A DNA stretch of 64,000 bases from Neorhizobium alkalisoli (GTDB taxonomy: Bacteria; Pseudomonadota; Alphaproteobacteria; Rhizobiales; Rhizobiaceae), in the NCBI RefSeq assembly GCF_007829835.1, contig NZ_VIWP01000005.1, positions 434,001 through 498,000 of the forward strand, written 5' to 3'. The position numbers and the translations under genes were made by a program. Shown here one piece after another: positions 44,000 through 53,017 of this stretch. Position 1 is the first letter of the stretch. Every line of letters starts with the position of its first letter. The notes under the pieces are model-generated. The model saw only the letters and a list, made by a program, of their open reading frames with translations, was not told where the DNA came from and made no database searches.

Positions 44000-44587
44000 A
44001 TGCCACATGACCTCGACAGGCGGAAACTTCTGAAAGCTCTGCCCCTGACTGCCGCCGGATTGACGCTGACGGCAGGTGCGGCATCGGCGCAATCACAATC
44101 ACAGCCCCAGCCCACCGGCACCAGCCGGACACTGGTGGCCTATTACTCGCGAACCGGAAACACCGCGGTGATCGCCCGCCAGATACGGCGTGCCCGCGAC
44201 GGTGTGCTTTTCGACATCAAGACCCTGAACCCGTATCCCGAAGACTATGAGGAGACGGTTGCCCAGGCGAGCCGCGAAACGAAATCCGGATATCTTCCGC
44301 CGCTCGGCCAGTTCGTCGCGAGCATCCGGCAATATGAGACGATCTATCTCGGCTTCCCGATCTGGGGCATGACCGCGCCGCCGGTGATCCGCTCCTTTCT
44401 CCGGGCCCATGACCTTTCCGGCAAGACCATCATGCCGTTCATAACCCACGGCGGTTATGGCCTCGGGAACAGCATGGACATCGTGACATCGCTGGCCGAG
44501 GGCGCCGATGTGAGACCGGCCTTTTCGATGGAGGCCGATCAGGAAAAACGCACGCTGCAGCAGGTGACGGGCTGGCTGACCAGCTAG
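44000..44587 (+). CDS. Exported flavodoxin-like protein
   Basis: A 195-residue flavodoxin. An N-terminal twin-arginine-like signal (DRRKLLKALPLTAAGLTLT, cleavage near ASA) precedes a flavodoxin domain with the FMN phosphate loop YYSRTGNTAV and the later LGFPIWGM. An exported FMN protein beside a secreted cupin suggests a redox role outside the cytoplasm. GGGGAG precedes the ATG. Confidence 0.87.
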   Translation: MPHDLDRRKLLKALPLTAAGLTLTAGAASAQSQSQPQPTGTSRTLVAYYSRTGNTAVIARQIRRARDGVLFDIKTLNPYPEDYEETVAQASRETKSGYLPPLGQFVASIRQYETIYLGFPIWGMTAPPVIRSFLRAHDLSGKTIMPFITHGGYGLGNSMDIVTSLAEGADVRPAFSMEADQEKRTLQQVTGWLTS

Positions 44588-44674
44588 TTCCGACCGGACA
44601 AGCCGGCTGACGGGATCTCCGCCAGCCCTTCAAAACCTCCAAATTCCGGGCCGATAACGCTCGATCTCGATCCA

Positions 44675-44712
44675 CCCCGGAAGGTCTGGCAGCCTCCGGG
44701 GCGTTATTTTTT
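44675..44712 (+). terminator. Intrinsic terminator after the flavodoxin gene
   Basis: CCCCGGA (44675-44681) pairs with TCCGGGG (44695-44701), and ATAACGC/GCGTTAT could extend the structure outward. A run of six T follows at 44707-44712. Confidence 0.75.
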
Positions 44713-44765
44713 GGCCTTTCAACAAAAATGACCAAGAAAACGGCATTTCGAAATCATGACTCACT

Positions 44766-44791
44766 TTACATACCAATTAATATGTATGTAA
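44766..44791. promoter_or_regulatory. TetR operator candidate
   Basis: TTACATAC and GTATGTAA form a perfect 8-bp inverted repeat with a 10-bp AT-rich centre. It ends 9 bp before the TetR start codon, so it could block that promoter. Length and symmetry suit TetR dimers. Confidence 0.65.
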
Positions 44792-44800
44792 CATCAAAGC

Positions 44801-45457
44801 ATGAAAACCACCCGAAAGCCTCGCCGCTCGCAGATGGAGCGCACCGTCGAAACCCAGTCTGTTCTGGTACAGGCCACCGTTCGGCTTCTGGCGACGGCAG
44901 GCTTCGCCAAGACGACGACCCAGTCGATCGCCAAGGAGGCCGGCGTCACCACCGGCGCCCTGCATCATCACTTCCCGACCAAGGACGACCTGATGCTGGC
45001 GGTGCTGGATCAGTCCGCCATCACGGTCGAGGCGAAACTGCAGTCGCAGAGCATCGCGCCCTGCGCCGGAAAGGCCAGCATCCGCGAGATCGTCGACCAC
45101 CTCTGGCAGATCTACGGCCAGGCGGAATATTGGGCGGTCTGGGAGATCATTATCGGCACGCGCGTCGATGCCGAGCTGCACCAGCGCATTCTCGAACACC
45201 GCGCACAGTCGATGGCGAATGTCGTCCAGCCCTTCCTGAAGCGTATCGAGAGCCTGACCGGCTCCGCCGAACAGGGCGTCGAAATCTTCGAATTCATGCT
45301 GATCACGATCCGCGGCCTGAGCCTTGAGCGCTTCATGGACAAGGACGCCGCCTATTTCGATCGGCATCTCTCGATGCTCGCGGATTTCGTGAGCTTCCGC
45401 CTGCAGGGATCCGGCCAGATGGCCGAAACCCCTCCGAGCACCATTCCTAACCTTTAA
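44801..45457 (+). CDS. TetR family transcriptional regulator
   Basis: A 218-residue TetR regulator. The HTH (about residues 20-65) reads AGFAKTTTQSIAKEAGVTTG followed by ALHHHFPTKDDL, and a ligand-binding helical domain follows. It is the first gene of a co-directional set with an MFS transporter and five enzymes; the 28-bp spacing to the MFS gene suggests one transcript. The ribosome site is weak, so the level of this protein may be low. Confidence 0.9.
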   Translation: MKTTRKPRRSQMERTVETQSVLVQATVRLLATAGFAKTTTQSIAKEAGVTTGALHHHFPTKDDLMLAVLDQSAITVEAKLQSQSIAPCAGKASIREIVDHLWQIYGQAEYWAVWEIIIGTRVDAELHQRILEHRAQSMANVVQPFLKRIESLTGSAEQGVEIFEFMLITIRGLSLERFMDKDAAYFDRHLSMLADFVSFRLQGSGQMAETPPSTIPNL

Positions 45458-45485
45458 GTCCATAGAACCGGGGAACTTCAACACC

Positions 45486-46784
45486 ATGCAAACAACTATC
45501 GACGCGCCGGCGACCGGCGTGAACGGGCGCGTGAAAACGCTCGTCGGCGGCTCGATCGGCCATTTCATCGAATGGTTCGACTGGGCGATCTACGGCCTGA
45601 TGGCCGGTGTCATCGCCGCCCAGATGTTTCCGGCCGCCGACCCGGCGGTCTCGCTGATCTCCAGCCTGTCCGCCTTCGCAATCGGCTTCATCGGCCGCCC
45701 GATCGGCGCCATCATCCTTTCGCCGATGGCCGACAAATACGGCCGCCGCACATTGCTTGCCGCGACCATCATCATGTCCGGCGCCGGCAGCCTGATCATC
45801 GGCCTTTGCCCGAACTATGCGCAGATCGGCATTCTCGCTCCGATCATCATCGTTCTCTCCCGCCTGCTCCAGGGTTTTGCCGGTGGTGCCGAATACCAGA
45901 TCTCGGCAACCTTCCTGAACGAACATGCATCGCCGAAGAACCGCGCCTTCAACGCCTCGCCGCAGCAGATCTCGATCGGCCTTTCGGTTCTCGCCGCAAC
46001 CGCCGTGGCTGCAATGACGACAAAATTCTTCTCGCCGGAAACCCTGCAGGCCTGGGGCTGGCGCGTTCCTTACCTGCTCGGCGCGGCAATTTCCGTCTAC
46101 GGCTTCTTCATGCGCCGTGGTCTCGATGAAACTCCGTCCTTTGCAGCCAATGCCAAGAAGATGGCCAACCGTTCGCTCGGCTCCATCCTTGCGGCGCTTG
46201 CCAAGCATCCGCGCGAAACGCTGATCGTCTTCGTTCTGCAGATGAACGGCGTTCTGTACTACATGTGGCTGATCTTCCTGCCGACCTATGCCAACATGAT
46301 CGGCGGCCTGCCCCGTCCGGAAGGCTTTGCCGGCAACATGATCTCGACCGTCGTCTACATCATCGGCGTACCGACCTTCGCCTATATTTCCGACCGCGTC
46401 GGCCGCAAGCCGCTGCTCTTCGCAACCGCGGTCCTCTTCCTGATCTTCGTTTATCCGCTGCTTTCGCTCCTGAATGGCCAGGTCTCGTTCTGGACGTTCA
46501 CGCTGGTCGCTTCCATCGGCGCCCTCTTCCTGTCGATGAACAATGGCGTACTCGGCACCGTGCTGTCGGAACTCTTCCCGACCGAAGTGCGCACCTCCGG
46601 CATCGGCATTCCCTATGCCATCTGCGCAGCGCTCTTCGGCGGCACCGCGCCGCTCGTCGCAACCTGGCTGCACGGCCTTGGCGGCGTCTGGTATGTGTCG
46701 CTCTATGCCATGCTGATCTGCGTCATCAGCATCGTCACCCACCTCTTCCTGACGCCGGAAACACGTGGACGGTCGCTCGATTGA
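45486..46784 (+). CDS. MFS transporter, metabolite:proton symporter type
   Basis: A 432-residue MFS protein with twelve TM segments. The MHS-family opening SIGHFIEWFDWAIYGLMAG and the loop motif PMADKYGRRTLL are clear, as in ProP, KgtP and ShiA. It should import the small acid or zwitterion degraded by the enzymes downstream. Confidence 0.9.
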   Translation: MQTTIDAPATGVNGRVKTLVGGSIGHFIEWFDWAIYGLMAGVIAAQMFPAADPAVSLISSLSAFAIGFIGRPIGAIILSPMADKYGRRTLLAATIIMSGAGSLIIGLCPNYAQIGILAPIIIVLSRLLQGFAGGAEYQISATFLNEHASPKNRAFNASPQQISIGLSVLAATAVAAMTTKFFSPETLQAWGWRVPYLLGAAISVYGFFMRRGLDETPSFAANAKKMANRSLGSILAALAKHPRETLIVFVLQMNGVLYYMWLIFLPTYANMIGGLPRPEGFAGNMISTVVYIIGVPTFAYISDRVGRKPLLFATAVLFLIFVYPLLSLLNGQVSFWTFTLVASIGALFLSMNNGVLGTVLSELFPTEVRTSGIGIPYAICAALFGGTAPLVATWLHGLGGVWYVSLYAMLICVISIVTHLFLTPETRGRSLD

Positions 46785-46821
46785 GCGGCCATTCCAAAGC
46801 ATTCTTCATGGGACTGATTTG

Positions 46822-48063
46822 ATGAAATTTCTTCTCAAGGCAGACCGGGTGATCGACGGCAGCGGCGCACAGCCGCTGCCGAACGCCACCGTCGCGGTCG
46901 AAAACGGCAAGATCACTAGCGTCTATCAGGGCGAGGTGCCCGAAAGCGCCAGTGCCGGCGCAAAAGTCCTCGATTTCCCGGGCTCCACGATCATGCCGGG
47001 CATGATCGACACCCATGTCCATCTCAATCTGCCGGGCGACGGAACCTCGCTCGAAGATGCCGTCAAGGAACCGCAGGGCGTTCTCGTCGCCACCGCGACC
47101 TTCACCGCCAACCGGGCGCTTGCCGCCGGCATCACCACCGTGCGCGATCTCGGCGCGATGACCGACACGGTCTTCAATCTGAAGCGCGCCATCGCGCTCG
47201 GCCATGGCACCGGCCCGCGCATTGTCGCCTGCGGCCAGCCGATCACCATTACCGGCGGCCATACCTGGTATCTCGGCGGCGAAGCCGATGGCGTCGATGG
47301 ACTTCGCAAGAAGGTTCGCGGCATGGTCAAGCAGGGCGCAGACTTCATCAAGGTCATGGGTTCGGGCGGCGGCACAATCGGCACGCTCTCCTGGCGCGCG
47401 GCCTATACGCGCGAAGAGATGCAGGCGCTCGCAGATCAGGCCCACGCGCTTGACCGCAAGATCGCCGTTCATTGTCTCTGCGCGGAATCCACCGAATTCG
47501 CGATCGATGCCGGTGTCGACCATATCGAACATGCCGGCTTCCTGATCGACGGCAAGGGCAATCAGAAATTCGAGCCGCGCATCGCCGAAAAGCTCGCGAA
47601 ATCCGGCATTCCGGTCACCGGCACGCTCGCCGTCTCCGGTGCTGTGGTGAAGATGATGTCGGCCCGCGAAAACCTGACCGAAGCCGAACAGGCCTTCCTC
47701 GCCCGCTGGCGCGGCATGATGGCCGACAATATCGAGCAGTTCAGCAAACTGCGCGAGGCAGGCGTGCGCTTCGTCGCCGGTACCGATGCCGGCTGGCGCT
47801 TCACGCCGTTCGACGGCCTGCCGCTCGAGATGGAAATGATGCAGCAGGGCGGCATGTCCGCGCTCGATGCGATCACCGCCGGAACCGGCTTTGCAGCCAA
47901 GGCGATCGGCATCGACGACAAGGTCGGCACGCTGACGCCGGGCCTCGCCGCCGACATCATCGTCGTCAAGGGCAATCCGGTCGACGATCTCGACCACCTG
48001 CGCCATCTCGACCTCGTCATGCAGGCCGGCGAGATCCGCGCACACGCACAGAAGGCCGCCTAA
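46822..48063 (+). CDS. Metal-dependent amidohydrolase
   Basis: A 413-residue amidohydrolase-superfamily enzyme. Metal ligands appear in DTHVHL (about 60-65), the carbamylated-lysine region FIKVMGSGG, AVHCLC, HIEHAG and the aspartate of GTDAG. The closest pattern is the Xaa-Pro dipeptidase/prolidase-like and imidazolonepropionase-like group. The start MKFLLKADRV has GGGA about 10 nt upstream. It probably opens an amide or ring in the imported compound. Confidence 0.88.
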   Translation: MKFLLKADRVIDGSGAQPLPNATVAVENGKITSVYQGEVPESASAGAKVLDFPGSTIMPGMIDTHVHLNLPGDGTSLEDAVKEPQGVLVATATFTANRALAAGITTVRDLGAMTDTVFNLKRAIALGHGTGPRIVACGQPITITGGHTWYLGGEADGVDGLRKKVRGMVKQGADFIKVMGSGGGTIGTLSWRAAYTREEMQALADQAHALDRKIAVHCLCAESTEFAIDAGVDHIEHAGFLIDGKGNQKFEPRIAEKLAKSGIPVTGTLAVSGAVVKMMSARENLTEAEQAFLARWRGMMADNIEQFSKLREAGVRFVAGTDAGWRFTPFDGLPLEMEMMQQGGMSALDAITAGTGFAAKAIGIDDKVGTLTPGLAADIIVVKGNPVDDLDHLRHLDLVMQAGEIRAHAQKAA

Positions 48064-48114
48064 AAGGCGGCCTTAGCCACTGACAGACAATTCCATACCC
48101 GAAAGGCGAAACCC

Positions 48115-48816
48115 GTGCGCGTTTCCGATGCCAACTGGCAGCATATCGAAGCCTATCTGAAGACCGACGACCGGGCGATCCTGCCGCTCGGCAGCACCGA
48201 GCAGCATGCACAGCTCTCCCTCTCGGTCGATTCCATCCTCTCGGAGCGCGTCGCCGTCGAGGCTGCAGAACCGCTCGGCATTCCGGTCTTTCCGGTTCTG
48301 GCCTATGGCATCACGCCCTATTTCATGGCCTATCCGGGCACGATCAGCCTTCGGATGGAAACCTATGCCGCGATCATCCGCGATATCCTCGACGGCCTGA
48401 AGCGCCAGGGCTTTCGCCGCATCCTGATCGTCAACGGCCATGGCGGCAACCAGCCGGGCGGCAGCCTTGCCGTCGAATGGATGACCGACAATCCCGATGT
48501 CGCTGTCAAATTCCACAACTGGTGGAATGCGCCAAAAACCTTTGCCAAGGTGCAGGAGATCGACAAGGTCGCCTCGCATGCCTCCTGGATGGAAAACTTT
48601 CCGTGGACGCGCCTCGCCGGCGAGATCCTGCCGAAGGAGCAGAAGCCGATGATCGATTTCGGCCGCATGCGCGTCATGGGCCCGGATGCGGTGAAGGACT
48701 ATGTCGGCGACGGCAATTTCGGCGGTTATTACCAGCGCCCGGACGATGAGATGCAGACGATCTGGGATGTGGCGATCGCAGAAACCCGCGAACTTCTGGA
48801 AGGACCGTGGAAATGA
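48115..48816 (+). CDS. Creatininase-fold amidohydrolase
   Basis: A 233-residue member of the creatininase family. The metal-binding blocks GSTEQHAQLSLSVDS (about 23-37) and VNGHGGNQ (about 105-112) are intact. Family members hydrolyse cyclic amides such as creatinine, or act on formamides in cofactor pathways. It has a GTG start with AAAGG upstream and overlaps the next gene by 4 nt. Confidence 0.85.
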   Translation: MRVSDANWQHIEAYLKTDDRAILPLGSTEQHAQLSLSVDSILSERVAVEAAEPLGIPVFPVLAYGITPYFMAYPGTISLRMETYAAIIRDILDGLKRQGFRRILIVNGHGGNQPGGSLAVEWMTDNPDVAVKFHNWWNAPKTFAKVQEIDKVASHASWMENFPWTRLAGEILPKEQKPMIDFGRMRVMGPDAVKDYVGDGNFGGYYQRPDDEMQTIWDVAIAETRELLEGPWK

Positions 48817-49832
48817 CCTCACCCATTGTCATCTGGGGCGCCGGCGCGATCGGCGGCACGCTCGGCGCGGCCTTCATCCGTGCCGGTCATGAGGTCGTAT
48901 TCGTCGACAACGTCAAGGACCATGTCGACGCGATCAATGAAAAGGGCCTGACGATCACCGGCCCAATCTTCGAAGCAACGGTGACGGCGAAAGCCTACCT
49001 GCCGGAAGAGATCGAAGGCACCTATGAGCGCATCTTCCTCTGCGTCAAAGGCCATCATACGGAAGCCGCCGCCAAAGCGCTTGCACCGCATCTTGCCGAA
49101 AACGGTTATGTCGTCTCGGCCCAGAACGGGTTGAACGAACAGGTGATCGGCCGTGTGGTCGGCGACGACAGGGTCATCGGCTGCTTCGTCAATTTCGGGG
49201 CGGATTATCTGGAACCGGGCGTGATCAACTATGGTGGCCGCGCTGCAGTCGTTGTCGGCGAGATCGACGGCAAGGTGACCGAGCGCATCAAGGCGATCCA
49301 CACGATGATGCTGCAATTCGAGGAAAAAGCCGTCCTCACCGACAATATCTGGGGCTATCTCTGGGGCAAGTTGATCTACGGCGCGCTGCTGTTTGCCACC
49401 GCCGTCACCAATGACAGCATTGCCGATGTCTTCGCCAATCCGGCCTATCGCCCGATGCTGACGCGGCTTGCCCACGAGGTCGGCCATGTCGCCAAGGCAA
49501 GCAATGTCCGCACGGAAGCCTTCGACGGTTTCGACCCGGCCGCTTTCGCGCCGACCGCACCGGCTGAAGAAACCGGAAAATCCTTCGACGGAATGGTCGC
49601 CCATAACCGCCGCTCGACCAAATCCCATACCGGCGTCTGGCGCGACCTTGCCGTGCGCAAGCGCAAGACCGAAGTCGATGCGCAGATCCTGCCGATCGCC
49701 GAGACCGGCCGCGCGCTCGGCATCCCGACCCCGCTGACCTTCAAGCTGGTCGAGTTGATCCATGAGATCGAAGAGGGCAAACGTCCCCTCGACAGCGCAA
49801 ATCTTGATGAACTCGTGAGGATACCGGCATGA
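48813..49832 (+). CDS. Ketopantoate reductase-like dehydrogenase
   Basis: A 339-residue NAD(P)-dependent enzyme of the ApbA/PanE family. The Rossmann loop is WGAGAIGGTLGAAF (about 8-21), and the C-terminal helical domain holds the substrate pocket. The start was placed at the ATG that overlaps the previous stop (ATGA). In a catabolic operon such proteins usually reduce or oxidise a 2-keto/2-hydroxy acid and do not serve pantothenate synthesis. Confidence 0.87.
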   Translation: MTSPIVIWGAGAIGGTLGAAFIRAGHEVVFVDNVKDHVDAINEKGLTITGPIFEATVTAKAYLPEEIEGTYERIFLCVKGHHTEAAAKALAPHLAENGYVVSAQNGLNEQVIGRVVGDDRVIGCFVNFGADYLEPGVINYGGRAAVVVGEIDGKVTERIKAIHTMMLQFEEKAVLTDNIWGYLWGKLIYGALLFATAVTNDSIADVFANPAYRPMLTRLAHEVGHVAKASNVRTEAFDGFDPAAFAPTAPAEETGKSFDGMVAHNRRSTKSHTGVWRDLAVRKRKTEVDAQILPIAETGRALGIPTPLTFKLVELIHEIEEGKRPLDSANLDELVRIPA

Positions 49833-50587
49833 ATATCGACTTTCCTGGCAAGACCGTCATCGTCACCGGTGCAGCGCATGGTTTTGGCCGCGCCATCGCA
49901 CTCGGTTTCGCCGAGCGCGGCGCAATCGTGCATGCCTGCGACGTCAACGAGGAAAGCCTTGCCGAAACGGTAAAGCTCTGCGGCAACAAGGCGAAGGCCC
50001 ACCGCCTCGATGTCGGTGACCGCACTGCCGTGCAGGCAACCGTTGCCGCGATCGAAGCGGAAACGGGCGGCATCGACATTCTCGTCAACAATGCCGGCGG
50101 CGTGCGCGGCCAGGTCGGCCGGCCGATCGAGGAGATTTCAGAGGAAGACTGGCGGGTGATCTTCGACGTCAACCTCTCGGGCGCCTTCTTCATGTCGCAG
50201 GCGGTAGCACCCGGCATGAAGGCAAAGAAGGCCGGCCGCATCATTAACATCTCGAGCGGCGCAGGGCTTGGCATTTCGCTGACCGGCATCCAGGCCTATG
50301 CCAGCGCCAAGGCCGGCCAGATCGGCCTTACCCGCCAGCTCGCCCACGAACTCGGCCCCTTCAACATCACTGTCAACAACGTTGCCCCCGGTTTCGTCCT
50401 CTCCAATCCGGCGAGCCAGAAACAATATGAAGCGATGGGACCGGAAGGTCAGGCAAGGCTGATGCAGAACATCGCCCTGAAGCGGCTCGGCGCACCAGAT
50501 GACATCGCCTCCATGGTGATGTTCTTCGCCTCCGATTTCGCCAACTGGGTGACCGGCCAGGTCATCAGCGTGGATGGCGGCAAATGA
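49829..50587 (+). CDS. Short-chain dehydrogenase/reductase
   Basis: A 252-residue classical SDR. Cofactor loop VTGAAHGFGRA (about 12-22), the NNAGG block, catalytic Ser in ISSGAG and YASAK (about 155-159) are present. It overlaps both neighbours by 4 nt, so translation is coupled. It oxidises a secondary alcohol or reduces a ketone in the same pathway. Confidence 0.92.
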   Translation: MNIDFPGKTVIVTGAAHGFGRAIALGFAERGAIVHACDVNEESLAETVKLCGNKAKAHRLDVGDRTAVQATVAAIEAETGGIDILVNNAGGVRGQVGRPIEEISEEDWRVIFDVNLSGAFFMSQAVAPGMKAKKAGRIINISSGAGLGISLTGIQAYASAKAGQIGLTRQLAHELGPFNITVNNVAPGFVLSNPASQKQYEAMGPEGQARLMQNIALKRLGAPDDIASMVMFFASDFANWVTGQVISVDGGK

Positions 50588-51963
50588 CGACGCTCGACGC
50601 GGCAAAGGCCTATCTCGACGCGCATTACGAGGATGCCCTTGAGGATCTCAAGGCCTTCTGCCGCATCGAAAGCGTCAGCACCGACCCGGCCTATCGGGAA
50701 GGAATCCGTGCGGCCGCCGGTTTCGTGGCGGACCGACTGACGCGGGCCGGCTTTAGCCGGGTCGCCCAGCTCGAAACCGGTGGCCACCCGGCCGTTTATG
50801 GCGAGATCATCAGCGATCCGTCGAAGCCGACCTATCTCGTCTACGGCCATTACGACGTGCAGCCGCCGGACCCGCTCGACAAATGGGTGACGCCGCCTTT
50901 CGAGCCCAGCGTGCGCGACGACCGGCTTTATGCCCGCGGCGTCTCGGACGACAAGGGACCGCTTCTGATCCCGATCCTCGTTGCCGAAGCCTTCATGCGC
51001 ACGGGTGGCAAGTTGCCGGTCAACATGAAGGTCCTGATCGAAGGCGAGGAAGAGGCCGGCAGTCCGAATTTCGAGGCAACGCTCGACAGATATCGCGACC
51101 TGCTCGCCTGCGACGCCGTGATTTCAGCCGATGGCGCCATGTGGCGCCCGGACAGGCCATCGCTCACGGTCGCAAGCCGCGGCATGGTCGATTTCGAGAT
51201 CATCGTCAAAGGCCCGTCCAAGGACCTGCATTCCGGCCGCCACGGCGGCAGCGCGCCGAACCCGATTACCGCTCTTGTCGCTCTGCTCGCCTCCCTGCAT
51301 GGCGGCGACGGCCGCGTCACGGTCGATGGCTTCATGGATGGCACGGCGGCACCGGATGCCCGCATCCTTGCCGCGATCGAGGCCGCCAATTTCGATTCCG
51401 CTTCTTATTACGCCGAGATCGGCACCGCAAAACCCGATCCGATCGACAATGGAAGAGAACTTCTCCTGCGCCAATGGCTGGAGCCGACACTGGAATTCAA
51501 CGGCATCAGCGGCGGTTATCAGGGCGAAGGCTCGAAGACGATCATTCCGAGCACGGCAAGCGTCAAGATCACCTGCCGGCTGGTTGCAGGCCAGAAGCCG
51601 GATCATGTTGCCGAGGTCGTGAAGCGCCATCTCGAACAGCGCCTTCCGCCGGGCATTTCGCTCGAATTTCATCGGCAGGGCCCAGGCAGCGAAGCCTTTT
51701 TCGTCAATCCCGACCTGCCCTTGCTGGCCACCGCCGAAGATGTTCTCGGTGAACTTCTCGGCCAAAAGCCACTGCGTGTCGCGATGGGCGCAACCGTGCC
51801 GATCGGCTCGGCAATCCGAAAGATCCTCGATCGGGAAGCGATCTTCTTCTCCTTCTCGACCTCGGACGAGGATTATCACGCGCCGAACGAATTCCTGCGG
51901 CTGAAGAATTTTCGGCTGGGCCTTTCGGCCTGGGCGCAACTGCTGGAGCGTCTCGGCCGCTGA
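50584..51963 (+). CDS. M20 family peptidase/dipeptidase
   Basis: A 459-residue M20 metallopeptidase. Metal ligands are in YGHYDVQPP (about 82-90), the bridging aspartate near YARGVSDDKG (about 117-126) and EGEEEAGSPN (about 156-165); the dimerisation lobe lies between. It resembles carnosinase/PepV-type dipeptidases. It is the last gene of the TetR operon and would release an amino acid. Confidence 0.9.
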   Translation: MTTLDAAKAYLDAHYEDALEDLKAFCRIESVSTDPAYREGIRAAAGFVADRLTRAGFSRVAQLETGGHPAVYGEIISDPSKPTYLVYGHYDVQPPDPLDKWVTPPFEPSVRDDRLYARGVSDDKGPLLIPILVAEAFMRTGGKLPVNMKVLIEGEEEAGSPNFEATLDRYRDLLACDAVISADGAMWRPDRPSLTVASRGMVDFEIIVKGPSKDLHSGRHGGSAPNPITALVALLASLHGGDGRVTVDGFMDGTAAPDARILAAIEAANFDSASYYAEIGTAKPDPIDNGRELLLRQWLEPTLEFNGISGGYQGEGSKTIIPSTASVKITCRLVAGQKPDHVAEVVKRHLEQRLPPGISLEFHRQGPGSEAFFVNPDLPLLATAEDVLGELLGQKPLRVAMGATVPIGSAIRKILDREAIFFSFSTSDEDYHAPNEFLRLKNFRLGLSAWAQLLERLGR

Positions 51964-52019
51964 CGACCCGTTAGCCACAAGGATACTGGACTTCCTGAGT
52001 TACGAGGCGGCCGAATGGG

Positions 52020-52748
52020 TCATTGCGCACGGCGAAGACGGTCGACCGTCTCGTCGGTGCTCCATACCCCGTTCGCCATGAAACGGTAGTTGATGAGCGC
52101 AGCGAGATAGCCGTCCCCATCCGGGAGTTTGGGCGCAGCGACGGCATCACGCACGACGGCCACCTCGAAGCCGACTTCGAGCAGGTCCCGCATATGGGAT
52201 TCGACGCACATATTGGCGAGCATGCCGGCCAGGATGACCTGGTTGATGCCCTGTTTACCGAGCTGCAGCTTCAGATCATTGGCCTGCGGACCATAGACCT
52301 TGTGCGGCGAGCAGATGATCGTTTTGCCATCTTCGATAAAGGGTTTGAATTCCTCCATGAAGTCGGCCCCCGAACCGCGAAATCCCTCGACCGTATAGGG
52401 GCCATTGCGATCGAAGGCGCCCGTTTCGTGCTGAAAGACTTCGAGCGGCGCCTGCCAGCGCCAGTGATGGTCCCAGCAGTAATAATAATGCGGTGAGACG
52501 GCGACCATGATCCCGGCCTGCTTGGCAGCCGTGAACAATTCGATGAGATTGGGCACGAGGTTGTTTTCGGTCACGCTTTCGCCGACGGCCGCCCAGGCCT
52601 TGCCCTTTGGGCTCATGACATCGACCTGCGGATCGATGACGACGAGCGCCGTGCGCCGCAGGTCCAGAACCATCTCCGTCTTCGGCAGCATGGGCTTGGC
52701 CGCATCCGCATAAAGCGCGGCCGATTTCTCGGAATAAGCCGGTTTCAT
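52020..52748 (-). CDS. Isochorismatase-family cysteine hydrolase (third copy)
   Basis: A 242-residue cysteine hydrolase with the triad Asp (VVIDPQVDV), Lys (CSPHKVYG) and Cys (ANMCVESHM). It is more distant from the two paralogues at 18381 and 23190 and has a longer central insertion rich in aromatic residues (SPHYYYCWDHHW). The start has AGGGAG 6 nt upstream. It is transcribed alone and converges with the TetR operon. The substrate is unknown. Confidence 0.85.
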   Translation of the reverse strand: MKPAYSEKSAALYADAAKPMLPKTEMVLDLRRTALVVIDPQVDVMSPKGKAWAAVGESVTENNLVPNLIELFTAAKQAGIMVAVSPHYYYCWDHHWRWQAPLEVFQHETGAFDRNGPYTVEGFRGSGADFMEEFKPFIEDGKTIICSPHKVYGPQANDLKLQLGKQGINQVILAGMLANMCVESHMRDLLEVGFEVAVVRDAVAAPKLPDGDGYLAALINYRFMANGVWSTDETVDRLRRAQ

Positions 52749-53017
52749 CGCAGTCTCCCTGAAGGGCGTTGATACGGGAATGCCGTCCGGTGGACCTGTT
52801 TTTTTCGCAGGCTCCACCGGACGAAATCAGCGGAAGCAACATCTCTTGGTTGCCGCGATAGACTTACACACTCTTGATGCAGAGGCGCATTAAGCGCCGT
52901 TAAATCCGGTGAATTGACCGTTGCGCAGGGCAGACAGGCGCGTAAATATGATTGAATGCTACAAGCGATCTTGCGCTCTTTAGCTATGCTGCGCGGGTAT
53001 AACCGGAGGGTGTTATA

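Noticed and set aside
45447..46802. Minus-strand open frame of 451 codons
   Set aside because: Antisense to the MFS transporter gene and without hydrophobic or domain patterns.
52818..53017. Minus-strand small ORF upstream of the third cysteine hydrolase
   Set aside because: Open for about 100 codons, but it overlaps the start of the TehA-type gene and shows no coding features.
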